Below are positions 9,144-15,893 of a stretch of 64,000 bases of DNA, piece by piece; the first letter of the stretch is position 1, and each line of letters opens with the position of its first letter. Location: positions 4,278,001 through 4,342,000 of the forward strand of contig NZ_AP017422.1 in the NCBI RefSeq assembly GCF_002355595.1. Direction: 5' to 3'. The translations under genes and the position numbers were made by a program. Below the pieces are notes generated by a model. It was not told the DNA's origin. It saw nothing but the letters and a program-made list of their open reading frames with translations, and made no database searches. Source of the DNA: Filimonas lacunae. GTDB taxonomy: Bacteria; Bacteroidota; Bacteroidia; Chitinophagales; Chitinophagaceae.

Positions 9144-9204
9144 CAAAGTTAATAACATATTGCCTTTTTTTCGAATCAGTATAGAAAATACCTGTTTTCA
9201 GGTA
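9144..9204 (-). promoter_or_regulatory. Promoter of porP copy 2, with upstream 16-bp palindrome
   Basis: On the minus strand TAACTTTG (9144-9151) fits the Bacteroidota -7 consensus TAnnTTTG and gives a leader of about 60 nt before the ATG at 9080. A perfect palindrome-type element, TACCTGTTTTCAGGTA (9189-9204, 6-bp arms and 4-nt centre), lies about 49 bp upstream of the -7 element. The same arrangement is kept upstream of porP copy 1. Confidence 0.65.
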
Positions 9205-9237
9205 GTAATGCAGTTAGAAGTGATAAAAAAGTATACT

Positions 9238-9272
9238 AAAAAAGGCCCTGGTAAACGTACCAGGGCCTTTTT
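9238..9272 (-). terminator. Terminator after the LuxE-like gene
   Basis: The stem GGCCCTGGTA (9244-9253) pairs with TACCAGGGCC (9258-9267) across a 4-nt loop and is flanked by A- and T-runs. It lies 20 nt past the stop at 9292, so it ends the minus-strand LuxE-like gene. The flanking runs would allow action in both directions. Confidence 0.85.
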
Positions 9273-9291
9273 GCATTTTTCTTACAAAAAT

Positions 9292-10272
9292 TTATATCAT
9301 CAACAAACTGCAACCACGAATATCGCTGGCATCCATTCTTCCTTTTACTTCAAAACTGCCATCTTCATACACAATGCCCACATCATCGGTAGCAATAAAA
9401 GCACAGCTATCCCGATTGGCCAGGTCTATAATATTAATTACCCCCCTTCCAGAGGTTTTTACATGCAGCGGATCTTCTTCATCTCTTACCAGCACTTTCA
9501 TCCAGGGTTGGCACACATAACGGCCTTCTCCTTTGGAATAAGCCTGACTTAATAGTTCTGTCATACCGTATTCAGAGTGTACCTGTTTTACCCCCAGGCG
9601 TTCTGTCAGGTAGCCATGTACTTCCTCGCGGGTTAATTCACGCCTGCGCCCTTTCATTCCTCCGGTTTCCATTACCACGGTATGCTGCAGCTGCATGGTA
9701 TGGGCTTCGGCAAAATCCAGCAAGCCAAAGGTTACCCCTATCAGCAGTGTTTTCTGACCGCGGGCTTCCAGAGTTTGCAGGGTTTGATACAGCTTATCAT
9801 ACTCATACAAATAAAAGCCACTTTCGGGTATCTGCGATATGTCAATAAAGCGGTTTACCATGTGTACCAGTGAAGAGTTTTTACGCTCCAGGTAAGCAGG
9901 TAGCAAGCCAATAACACACCAGTCCTGAATAGCGCCATACTCCCGTTCAAAAGCTACAATAGTGCTTTCCTCGTATAAACTCACCTCTTTTACCAGGTGG
10001 CGGCTATTCACCGTTTGCGTGGTGCCACTGCTTTCAAACACCACTTCCGGCTCAAAACTGCCACAAACCACCTCATGTGTTTTAAAGAAGGACACCGGTA
10101 AAAAAGGGATTTGCGTTATCGCCTGTATATCATTCGGATGGATACCCAGAATAGAACACCATTGCTGGTACACGGGGTTCTGATTATATTGCCTGATACA
10201 AAGTGCTAAAGCAGCATCAGACAATTGAAGGGTATCTGTAAATATGTTATTTGTTTTATCTAAATTTGGCAT
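9292..10272 (-). CDS. LuxE/PaaK-like acyl-protein synthetase (ANL adenylating superfamily)
   Basis: 326 residues from the ATG at 10272. A TATTTTTG -7 element sits 20 nt upstream of this start, which favours it over the longer reading from 10347. Visible motifs are FESSGTTQ (SSGTT at residues 81-85, the phosphate-binding loop type), ETGGMKGRRREL (about 202-213) and HSEYGMTELLSQAY (YGMTE at 235-239). These place it with the short LuxE/phenylacetate-CoA-ligase-like branch of acyl-activating enzymes. It would activate an acyl group as an adenylate. Substrate and acceptor are unknown, and neither LuxC nor another fatty-acid gene is nearby. Its start codon overlaps that region of the divergent lipoprotein gene. 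Confidence 0.75.
   Translation of the reverse strand: MPNLDKTNNIFTDTLQLSDAALALCIRQYNQNPVYQQWCSILGIHPNDIQAITQIPFLPVSFFKTHEVVCGSFEPEVVFESSGTTQTVNSRHLVKEVSLYEESTIVAFEREYGAIQDWCVIGLLPAYLERKNSSLVHMVNRFIDISQIPESGFYLYEYDKLYQTLQTLEARGQKTLLIGVTFGLLDFAEAHTMQLQHTVVMETGGMKGRRRELTREEVHGYLTERLGVKQVHSEYGMTELLSQAYSKGEGRYVCQPWMKVLVRDEEDPLHVKTSGRGVINIIDLANRDSCAFIATDDVGIVYEDGSFEVKGRMDASDIRGCSLLMI
10261..10268 (+). promoter_or_regulatory. -7 element for the lipoprotein gene
   Basis: TAAATTTG matches TAnnTTTG and lies 17 nt before the chosen ATG at 10286. It lies inside the first codons of the divergent LuxE-like gene. No clear -33 TTTG at the usual spacing was found. Confidence 0.45.
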
Positions 10273-10285
10273 GAAAGTCAGGAAA

Positions 10286-10729
10286 ATGAAAGCAAAAATA
10301 TTGATAGTTGGGGTTATAATAAGTGGAATAGTAGTAATAGCCTGCAAAAAGGATGCTTATACCACCAAACCGCAGTTGAAATACAAGTCGGAAAACTCCC
10401 GTTTTGTTACCACGGCAAGCACCCTCACCTTTACGCTGGAAGTGACTGACAAAGAAGGCGACATTGTAGAAGACACCATATGGGCCAGTAAACATTCCCT
10501 GCATTGCTCGGCACCGGACGACGATCCATATCCCTATTTAATACCCAGTACACTGCCTCAGACAAAAGACCTGAAAGCAGATATTGAATTTACCTTTAGT
10601 ACTGCTCCTAAATGTGCTTTAGGGTTGGGTAATAATGATGACGACAGTTGCTATTTCAAGTTCTGGATTATTGATAAAGCCAGAAATGTGAGCGACACCG
10701 TTTCGTCTCCTTTGATAATTATACGCTAA
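10286..10729 (+). CDS. Small lipoprotein of unknown function
   Basis: 147 residues from the ATG at 10286. Other in-frame starts lie at 10244 and 10271, but the first falls upstream of the likely -7 element (10261-10268) and the second almost abuts it. The N-terminus MKAKILIVGVIISGIVVIAC is a classic lipoprotein signal with a VIAC lipobox, followed by KKDAYTTKP. The remainder is predicted beta-rich (FVTTASTLTFTLEVTDKEGD) and has three further Cys residues. It ends in a typical strand, VSSPLIIIR. The pattern suggests an Ig-like domain anchored in a membrane. No family was recognised. It has its own terminator. Confidence 0.75.
   Translation: MKAKILIVGVIISGIVVIACKKDAYTTKPQLKYKSENSRFVTTASTLTFTLEVTDKEGDIVEDTIWASKHSLHCSAPDDDPYPYLIPSTLPQTKDLKADIEFTFSTAPKCALGLGNNDDDSCYFKFWIIDKARNVSDTVSSPLIIIR
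10293..10300 (-). promoter_or_regulatory. -7 element for the LuxE-like gene
   Basis: The minus strand reads TATTTTTG, a match to TAnnTTTG, 20 nt upstream of the ATG at 10272. It lies within the signal-peptide codons of the divergent lipoprotein gene, so the two promoters overlap each other's coding sequence. Confidence 0.45.
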
Positions 10730-10751
10730 TTTTAGACTGAATTGAATATTG

Positions 10752-10779
10752 TACTGCGGCAAGTCCGCAGTATTTTTTT
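10752..10779 (+). terminator. Terminator after the lipoprotein gene
   Basis: The stem TACTGCGG (10752-10759) pairs with CCGCAGTA (10765-10772) across a 5-nt loop, followed by a run of T. It starts 22 nt after the stop codon. Confidence 0.85.
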
Positions 10780-10808
10780 ATATTCTGTACCGAATAAACA
10801 GATAAGCT

Positions 10809-11927
10809 ATGGCAAAAGAAAAAAAAGACGCTACCAAAGAGAAAAGTGTGCTTACCGAAAAATCGCTCCAATTTTTTAAAACTTATATCAACAACGCATC
10901 TCCGGTAGGCTTTGAAAGCAGCGGCCAGAAGTTATGGCTGCAATACCTGAAACCTTATATTGATACTCATTTTACCGACCCTTATGGCACTGCTGTGGGA
11001 GTTATTAACCCCGACGCTCCTTTTAAAGTAGTGATCGAAGCGCATGCGGATGAAATAAGCTGGTTTGTAAACTATATTAACGACCAGGGCCTTATATACC
11101 TGAAACGCAACGGCGGCGTTGACCACCAGATTGCACCTGGTAAAAGAGTATGGATACATGGCAAAAAAGGACCGGTGAAAGCTGTGTTTGGATGGCCTGC
11201 TATTCACACCCGATTAAGCAATAACGATAACAAGGAACCACAGCCTAAAGTGGAAAACCTGTTTTTAGATACCGGCGCCCGCAACAAAAAAGAGGTGGAA
11301 GACCTGGGTATACATATAGGTTCGGTAGTAACGTATGAAGAAGGCTTTGACGAGCTGGCATACGACTATTACATTGGCCGTGCCTTTGACAACCGCGTAG
11401 GTGGTTATATGATTGCTGAGGTAGCACGCCTGTTAAAAGAGAATAAGAAAAAACTGCCGTATGCACTGTATATAGTGAATGCCGTGCAGGAAGAGATAGG
11501 TTTGCGTGGTGCAGAAATGATAGCCAGACGCATTAAGCCGAATGTGGCTATTGTTACTGACGTAACCCACGACACCAACACGCCGATGGTAAACAAAATT
11601 GTGGAAGGTGATATTATGTGTGGCAAGGGCCCATCGTTAGCTTACGGACCAGCCGTACATAACAAGTTGCTGGACCTGGTGCAGGATGTGGCTAAAGACG
11701 CCAATATACCTGTGCAGCTGCGTTCGTTAAGCCGCAGCACCGGTACAGATACCGACAGCTTCGCTTATGCCAACGACGGATGCCCTTCGGTGCTTATATC
11801 TATTCCTTTACGTTATATGCACACTACCGTAGAAATGCTGCATAAGCGTGACATAGAAAACACCATACAGCTGATGTATGAAACATTACTGACGCTTACA
11901 CCTAAAACCAACCTCAGTTACTTTTAA
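10809..11927 (+). CDS. M42 family metallopeptidase (glutamyl aminopeptidase/FrvX type)
   Basis: 372 residues, cytosolic, with no signal peptide. M42 enzymes are dinuclear metal aminopeptidases that form tetrahedral dodecamers and trim short peptides. All expected ligand and catalytic positions are visible: H79 and D81 in EAHADEISW, the bridging D194 in RAFDNRVGG, the E228-E229 pair in VQEEIGLRGA, D251 in TDVTHDTNT, and H338 in LRYMHTTVEML. TGTDTDSFAY (about 311-320) is the usual region before the last ligand. Length is normal for the family. The charged lead (AKEKKDATKEKS) is a short extension. It is flanked by terminators on both sides and so is probably transcribed alone. Confidence 0.93.
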   Translation: MAKEKKDATKEKSVLTEKSLQFFKTYINNASPVGFESSGQKLWLQYLKPYIDTHFTDPYGTAVGVINPDAPFKVVIEAHADEISWFVNYINDQGLIYLKRNGGVDHQIAPGKRVWIHGKKGPVKAVFGWPAIHTRLSNNDNKEPQPKVENLFLDTGARNKKEVEDLGIHIGSVVTYEEGFDELAYDYYIGRAFDNRVGGYMIAEVARLLKENKKKLPYALYIVNAVQEEIGLRGAEMIARRIKPNVAIVTDVTHDTNTPMVNKIVEGDIMCGKGPSLAYGPAVHNKLLDLVQDVAKDANIPVQLRSLSRSTGTDTDSFAYANDGCPSVLISIPLRYMHTTVEMLHKRDIENTIQLMYETLLTLTPKTNLSYF

Positions 11928-11948
11928 CTGACTACATACACACATAGC

Positions 11949-12016
11949 AAAAGGCCTTCTTTGCATTTCAACAAGCCGTTTACACAGCTTAAAGAAATAT
12001 AAAGAAGGCCTTTTTT
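11949..12016 (+). terminator. Possible terminator after the M42 peptidase gene
   Basis: AAAAGGCCTTCTTT (11949-11962) can pair with AAAGAAGGCCTTTT (12001-12014), which is followed by more T. The loop is long, about 38 nt, so the call is less certain than for compact hairpins. Confidence 0.5.
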
Positions 12017-12129
12017 ATTAAACTTTGTTTAAATAACAATCCTCGTTGTATAAATGCCGCTTAAAATACACGAGCTTAACTAACTACGTAGTAGCAAATA
12101 AATAGCTTTATACTGTTAAAGTCAATGCT

Positions 12130-12528
12130 ATGGATACATTACCCGCTACACGCAAACGCATATTAATAATAGAGGACGATGGTGACGAGTGCGATTTGAT
12201 GGCACAGCATTTTAGTCCCTATTTTGACATCACCGGCTTTGCAGACAACTATGATAAATTAATAGGTTTGCTTCAGCCTAACCATTTGCCACAGATCATT
12301 CTTACCAATTTAAACCTGCCCCGCAAAAATGGGCTGGAAATTTTACAGGAACTAAAAGGCAATAAAGCCTACCAGCAAATTCCCGTTATTATTATGTCTG
12401 TTTCGTTCCCTGATTTTTTAAAAATACAGGCAATGCAGCTGGGTGCGAGTGCGTGCGTAGATAAGCCGGAACTATACAACCATTACGAAACATTTTGCAA
12501 AAACATTTACCAGTTAACCCTTCAGTAA
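12130..12528 (+). CDS. Stand-alone response-regulator receiver protein lacking the phosphoacceptor aspartate
   Basis: 132 residues, one CheY-like receiver domain and no output domain. The acidic pocket is present (IIEDDGDE, E15-D16-D17), as are the signalling Ser (IIMSVS, S90) and the conserved Lys before Pro (VDKP, K112). Where the phosphorylated Asp should be, the sequence reads ILTNLNLPRKNG, so residue 60 is Asn (codon aat) instead of Asp in the usual LLDxxLP. The protein therefore cannot be phosphorylated in the standard way and is probably a pseudo-receiver, acting by binding alone. No histidine kinase lies next to it. The end of the gene overlaps the convergent minus-strand gene by 15 bp. 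Confidence 0.85.
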   Translation: MDTLPATRKRILIIEDDGDECDLMAQHFSPYFDITGFADNYDKLIGLLQPNHLPQIILTNLNLPRKNGLEILQELKGNKAYQQIPVIIMSVSFPDFLKIQAMQLGASACVDKPELYNHYETFCKNIYQLTLQ

Positions 12529-12837
12529 CGCCTGGCTTCCCTTACTTTGTTGCAACAGCAATTGCTGAGGTTGAAAGCTGAGGATAGAATTTAACTGTTG
12601 AATGATGTTTAATGAAGCTTCAATAGCAACACCCAGTTCTTTAGCGCGGCCGGTTTCGCCTTTAAACGCTTCGTGCCATGCTTTCCCTAACTTATCAGCT
12701 ACCGGAAACACTTCTGTTAAAGTTCCGTTTGCCAAACGAATGACGAACTGCTTAAAGTTGGCACATTTAGTAGTTACTGGAAGCTCTGCCCCCTGGTAGT
12801 GAATGGTAAACTCTCTTGGTAGATTTTCGGGATTCAT
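12514..12837 (-). CDS. Conserved-looking small cytosolic protein of unknown function
   Basis: 107 residues from the ATG at 12837. A longer frame from 12915 uses a TTG start and has no support. The sequence opens MNPENLPREFTIHYQGAEL and has a mixed alpha/beta first half (PVTTKCANFKQFVIRLANGT) and a helical Gln/Leu-rich second half (NIIQQLNSILSFQPQQLLLQ). No signal peptide or membrane segment is seen and no family was recognised. It is convergent with, and overlaps by 15 bp, the pseudo-receiver gene. Between its start and 13055 lies a ~215-bp divergent intergenic region with no recognised element beyond short AT-rich palindromes. Confidence 0.6.
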   Translation of the reverse strand: MNPENLPREFTIHYQGAELPVTTKCANFKQFVIRLANGTLTEVFPVADKLGKAWHEAFKGETGRAKELGVAIEASLNIIQQLNSILSFQPQQLLLQQSKGSQALLKG

Positions 12838-13054
12838 AGATCTGTACGATTGTTTTAATTGTATGTATAATAATGCGAGAGATGCTGATAATATAAAAAA
12901 ACCATGCCAGCACAAGCAGGACTAAACATATTTGCGTAATTCGAAACTGTCTGCTATATTTACGTAAATCCACTCCTACGATTTAGCCAATCACAAATTC
13001 CAATCTCCTCCGGAAACCAGTAAATATATTTATTCACTGTTATTGGACTGCTAT

Positions 13055-13552
13055 ATGCTGCAAACACCCTTAACCGGTATTTATTACCGTATGAAAGAGA
13101 ATGCTGTTGTTACCTGTGACTTTCATAACTTCCAAGCCACACTTACCAATAAACGTTTGATAATCAACCGTCAGGAACAGTCAGAGAGTATTATGCTTTC
13201 CGCTATACGTGCAGTTACTATTTATGATGATTACGAACAATACCGCGTTCGCAAAACAGCTTTTATACATCGCAGAAAACGGTTGCACCGGGTAGTGGGC
13301 GCTATTACATTAGCAGCTGCGGGCATCGCTTTATTTCCCGCTTTTTGGTTTATAAGCTTTATGATAGGTGCTATAACAGGCTATGTGCTGAGTAGTTTTT
13401 TACCCATAAAAACTTCGGGTGTTGCCATGCCTTCCCTACTATTAATTATACAATCCACACAAACAAAAGAATATGCCTTTGACCAGGTCAAAGGCATGAG
13501 TATTAATAATATTGCGAAGTTTATGCTGTGTATGGAAGAAGCCCTTACCTAA
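13055..13552 (+). CDS. Two-TM membrane protein with PH-like features, unknown function
   Basis: 165 residues from the ATG at 13055; the reading can be extended to a TTG at 13043, but ATG is preferred. A soluble N-terminal part (about 10-65: VTCDFHNFQATLTNKRLIIN, then SESIMLSAIRAVTIYDDYE) looks like the beta-strand pattern of bacterial PH-type domains. Two membrane segments follow (about 80-125: VVGAITLAAAGIALFPAFWF and FMIGAITGYVLSSFL). A final strand-rich part (LLLIIQSTQTKEYAF) would complete a split PH-like fold. That assignment is tentative. The gene overlaps the convergent MATE gene by 4 bp. Confidence 0.6.
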   Translation: MLQTPLTGIYYRMKENAVVTCDFHNFQATLTNKRLIINRQEQSESIMLSAIRAVTIYDDYEQYRVRKTAFIHRRKRLHRVVGAITLAAAGIALFPAFWFISFMIGAITGYVLSSFLPIKTSGVAMPSLLLIIQSTQTKEYAFDQVKGMSINNIAKFMLCMEEALT

Positions 13553-14961
13553 ACTTTTACCAGCTTCCATTTGCCACGCATAAAGAACACTAACGCCAGC
13601 ACTGTAATAAGGCTTTCGGCAGCAGGGATGGCTATAAACACCCCTGTTGCACCCAGGCTGGTATGTTGCGACAAAGTGAACGCCAGTGGTATCTGAACCA
13701 ACCAGAACCCCACTATATTAATAATAGTAGGCGTGCGGGTATCACCTGCACCATTTAAGGCACTGATCAGCACCATTCCCACCCCATAGAACAGATAGCC
13801 CATGCTCACAATGCTAAGCGCATGAATAGCAGTAGCTTCTGCCTGTATATCTTTATTAATAAAGCGAACAATAGCTGGTCCGCAAGTCCGGAAAAAAGCA
13901 GTCACCAGCAACATAAACACGCCGTTAATAATAGCTGCCTTCCACACACTTTGCTCTGCCCGCTTTGGTTGTTGTGCGCCCAGGTTTTGCCCCACCAGGG
14001 TGGCGGCTGCATTGCTTAGCCCCCAGGCTGGCAGCAGAAAAAACATAAGGATGCGTAACGACACCTGGTAACCTGCCAATACAGCTTCGCCCGAACCGGC
14101 TACCAGCCGGGCCAGTAGTATCCAGCTGGCAGAACCTATTAAAAACTGCAGGGTGCCCGTGTAAGCAATGCTTATTACAGATTTGATTAAGGCCCCATCC
14201 GGCAAAAAATACTGTTTTTTCATCCTCAGCTGCCCTTTTCCCCTGGCCAGATGCCAGCATTGGTACAATACGCCCGTACCACGTCCAATGGTGGTAGCGA
14301 TAGCCGCTCCGGTTAATCCTAATTGCGGAAAAGGCCCCCAGCCATTGATAAGCATAGGGCATAATATAATGTTTAACAGGTTGGCCAACCACAAACTCTT
14401 CATGGCAATAGCGGCATTACCCGCCCCGCGGAATATACCATTAATTAAAAACAGCAGCATAATAACCAGGTTGCCACCAAACAGCACACGCGCATACGGT
14501 GTACCTTCCTGTATAATAGCACTACCCGCCCCCATCATACGTAATATATCCCCGGCCCGGCAAATACCTGCCACACTTACCAGCAAACTAATAACGGATG
14601 CCACCAATATAGATTGAGCCCCCGATCGGGCTGCCGCATCGGGATCTTTTTCACCAATACGACGCGCTACAATAGCAGTAGCGGCCATGCTTAACCCTAC
14701 TGCCACAGAATAAATAAGAGTAGAAACAGACTCTACCAGCCCCACCGTGGCCACAGCGGCATTACCCAGTTTGCCCACAAAGAAAATATCCACCACTGCA
14801 AAAACCGATTCCATCATCATTTCCAGTATCATGGGAATGGCTAACAGAAATACAGCCCTGGTAATATTTCCCTGGGTAAAATCCTGTTCGCCCCCACGGA
14901 TAGATAATTGAATAAAATTCACGATACGCTCCAGGCGTGTACGAGCACTACTAGTTGTCAT
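13549..14961 (-). CDS. MATE family multidrug/cation antiporter
   Basis: 470 residues with about 12 hydrophobic segments in two related halves, the length and layout of MATE (NorM/DinF-like) exporters. These use a Na+ or H+ gradient to expel cationic drugs or metabolites. The N-terminus GNITRAVFLLAIPMILEMMMESVFAVVDIF is the usual first helix region of the family. The motifs VGKLGNAAVATVGLVES and NAAATLVGQNLGAQQP (second half, about 310-325) are characteristic. No regulator is adjacent on the same strand. The divergent TetR gene 264 bp away controls its own downstream RND operon but could also act here. Substrate unknown. Confidence 0.92.
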   Translation of the reverse strand: MTTSSARTRLERIVNFIQLSIRGGEQDFTQGNITRAVFLLAIPMILEMMMESVFAVVDIFFVGKLGNAAVATVGLVESVSTLIYSVAVGLSMAATAIVARRIGEKDPDAAARSGAQSILVASVISLLVSVAGICRAGDILRMMGAGSAIIQEGTPYARVLFGGNLVIMLLFLINGIFRGAGNAAIAMKSLWLANLLNIILCPMLINGWGPFPQLGLTGAAIATTIGRGTGVLYQCWHLARGKGQLRMKKQYFLPDGALIKSVISIAYTGTLQFLIGSASWILLARLVAGSGEAVLAGYQVSLRILMFFLLPAWGLSNAAATLVGQNLGAQQPKRAEQSVWKAAIINGVFMLLVTAFFRTCGPAIVRFINKDIQAEATAIHALSIVSMGYLFYGVGMVLISALNGAGDTRTPTIINIVGFWLVQIPLAFTLSQHTSLGATGVFIAIPAAESLITVLALVFFMRGKWKLVKV

Positions 14962-15195
14962 TTGTATAAAAGAGTTCAGTTACAATAAAAGGATTACTTA
15001 CAGCCCTGAATGGCTGTAACAGAAAAAAACGGCGAGAGTCGCTTCTTCGTTAGTTACAGAAGAAGCTGTTTAGAAAATGGTCTTCATACCACAATTGTAT
15101 TTGCTATAAAAATCACTGCCCTGGCAAGCAAACCTGTAAGCAGTGCAACAAAGTAAAAACAATAAAACGGGGTGCGGAAAAGAAAATTATTTTTT

Positions 15196-15237
15196 CATGT
15201 TAACAGTGTAAAGTAAGTTTGTGTCATGGTAACAGTC
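15196..15237 (+). promoter_or_regulatory. Promoter with 13-bp direct repeats, upstream of the tetR gene
   Basis: TAAGTTTG (15214-15221) fits the -7 consensus TAnnTTTG. It is bracketed by two near-identical 13-mers, CATGTTAACAGTG (15196-15208) and CATGGTAACAGTC (15225-15237), 29 bp apart. The second copy covers the first ATG of the regulator gene. This is a candidate autoregulatory site. The rest of 14962-15195 holds only small hairpins, such as TTACAGCC/GGCTGTAA at 14998-15019. Confidence 0.5.
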
Positions 15238-15861
15238 AGGAAGATGGAGAATCCGCGTGAGGAGTCAAAAAAGAAAATCCTGGAAGCAGCCCGCGAGTTG
15301 TTTTTAAAGGATGGATTTGAGGCCACTTCTATGCGAAAAATAGCTTCAGCGGTAGGATTCAGTCCTACAGCCATTTATTTATACTACAAAGATAAAAGCG
15401 ATATTATGCATGACCTTCATTGTGAAGGTTTTATGAAGCTTAACGATCGTTTTAGTGTATTAGTACATGTAGACGATCCTTTTGAGCGTTTAAAAGCGAT
15501 GGGCCGCATCTATTTACAGTTTGCACAAGAGAACAGCGACTTTTACCGACTGATGTTTATTTTAAAAGAACCACTCGAATTCATTGAAAATCATGAAGAT
15601 CATGAAGAATGGGAAGAAGGTTCCACAGCTTTTAATACGTTGGTGGCCAATATAGAAGACTGTATGGCACATGGCTATTTTAAAAAACAGGAACCACGGG
15701 CCACCGCCTTACTGGTATGGTCGGCCATACATGGTTTGTGTACGTTAAAGCTTACTGGCCACCTGGACCATGTAGCCTGTAGTCATAAGTTGCTGTTGCA
15801 ACCCGAACTAGCTTTGGAGCAGGCATTTCAAAGCTTAATTACCATGATGAGTTATCAATAA
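15226..15861 (+). CDS. TetR family transcriptional regulator, probable repressor of the adjacent RND efflux operon
   Basis: 211 residues as read from 15226. The second in-frame ATG at 15244 (MENPREESKKK) may be the real start, because the first begins only 5 nt after the -7 element and lies within a direct repeat. The N-terminal helix-turn-helix is clear: ILEAARELFLKDGF, ATSMRKIASAVGFSPTAIYL and YYKDKSDIMHDL (about 18-65). The C-terminal ligand domain includes a TetR_C-type region with DFYRLMFI. The gene is 32 nt upstream of, and on the same strand as, the TolC-adaptor-RND genes. It is probably co-transcribed with them and senses a substrate of the pump. Confidence 0.9.
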   Translation: MVTVRKMENPREESKKKILEAARELFLKDGFEATSMRKIASAVGFSPTAIYLYYKDKSDIMHDLHCEGFMKLNDRFSVLVHVDDPFERLKAMGRIYLQFAQENSDFYRLMFILKEPLEFIENHEDHEEWEEGSTAFNTLVANIEDCMAHGYFKKQEPRATALLVWSAIHGLCTLKLTGHLDHVACSHKLLLQPELALEQAFQSLITMMSYQ

Positions 15862-15893
15862 TTTTTTTACCCACCAACTTAACACCGTTAACG

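Noticed and set aside
9081-9158. N-terminal extension of porP copy 2 starting at 9158
   Set aside because: The start lies upstream of the -7 element and removes the clean signal peptide; copy 1 supports 9080.
12958-12969. Palindrome ATTTACGTAAAT between divergent genes
   Set aside because: It is short and AT-rich, so it may be chance; no second copy was noticed nearby.
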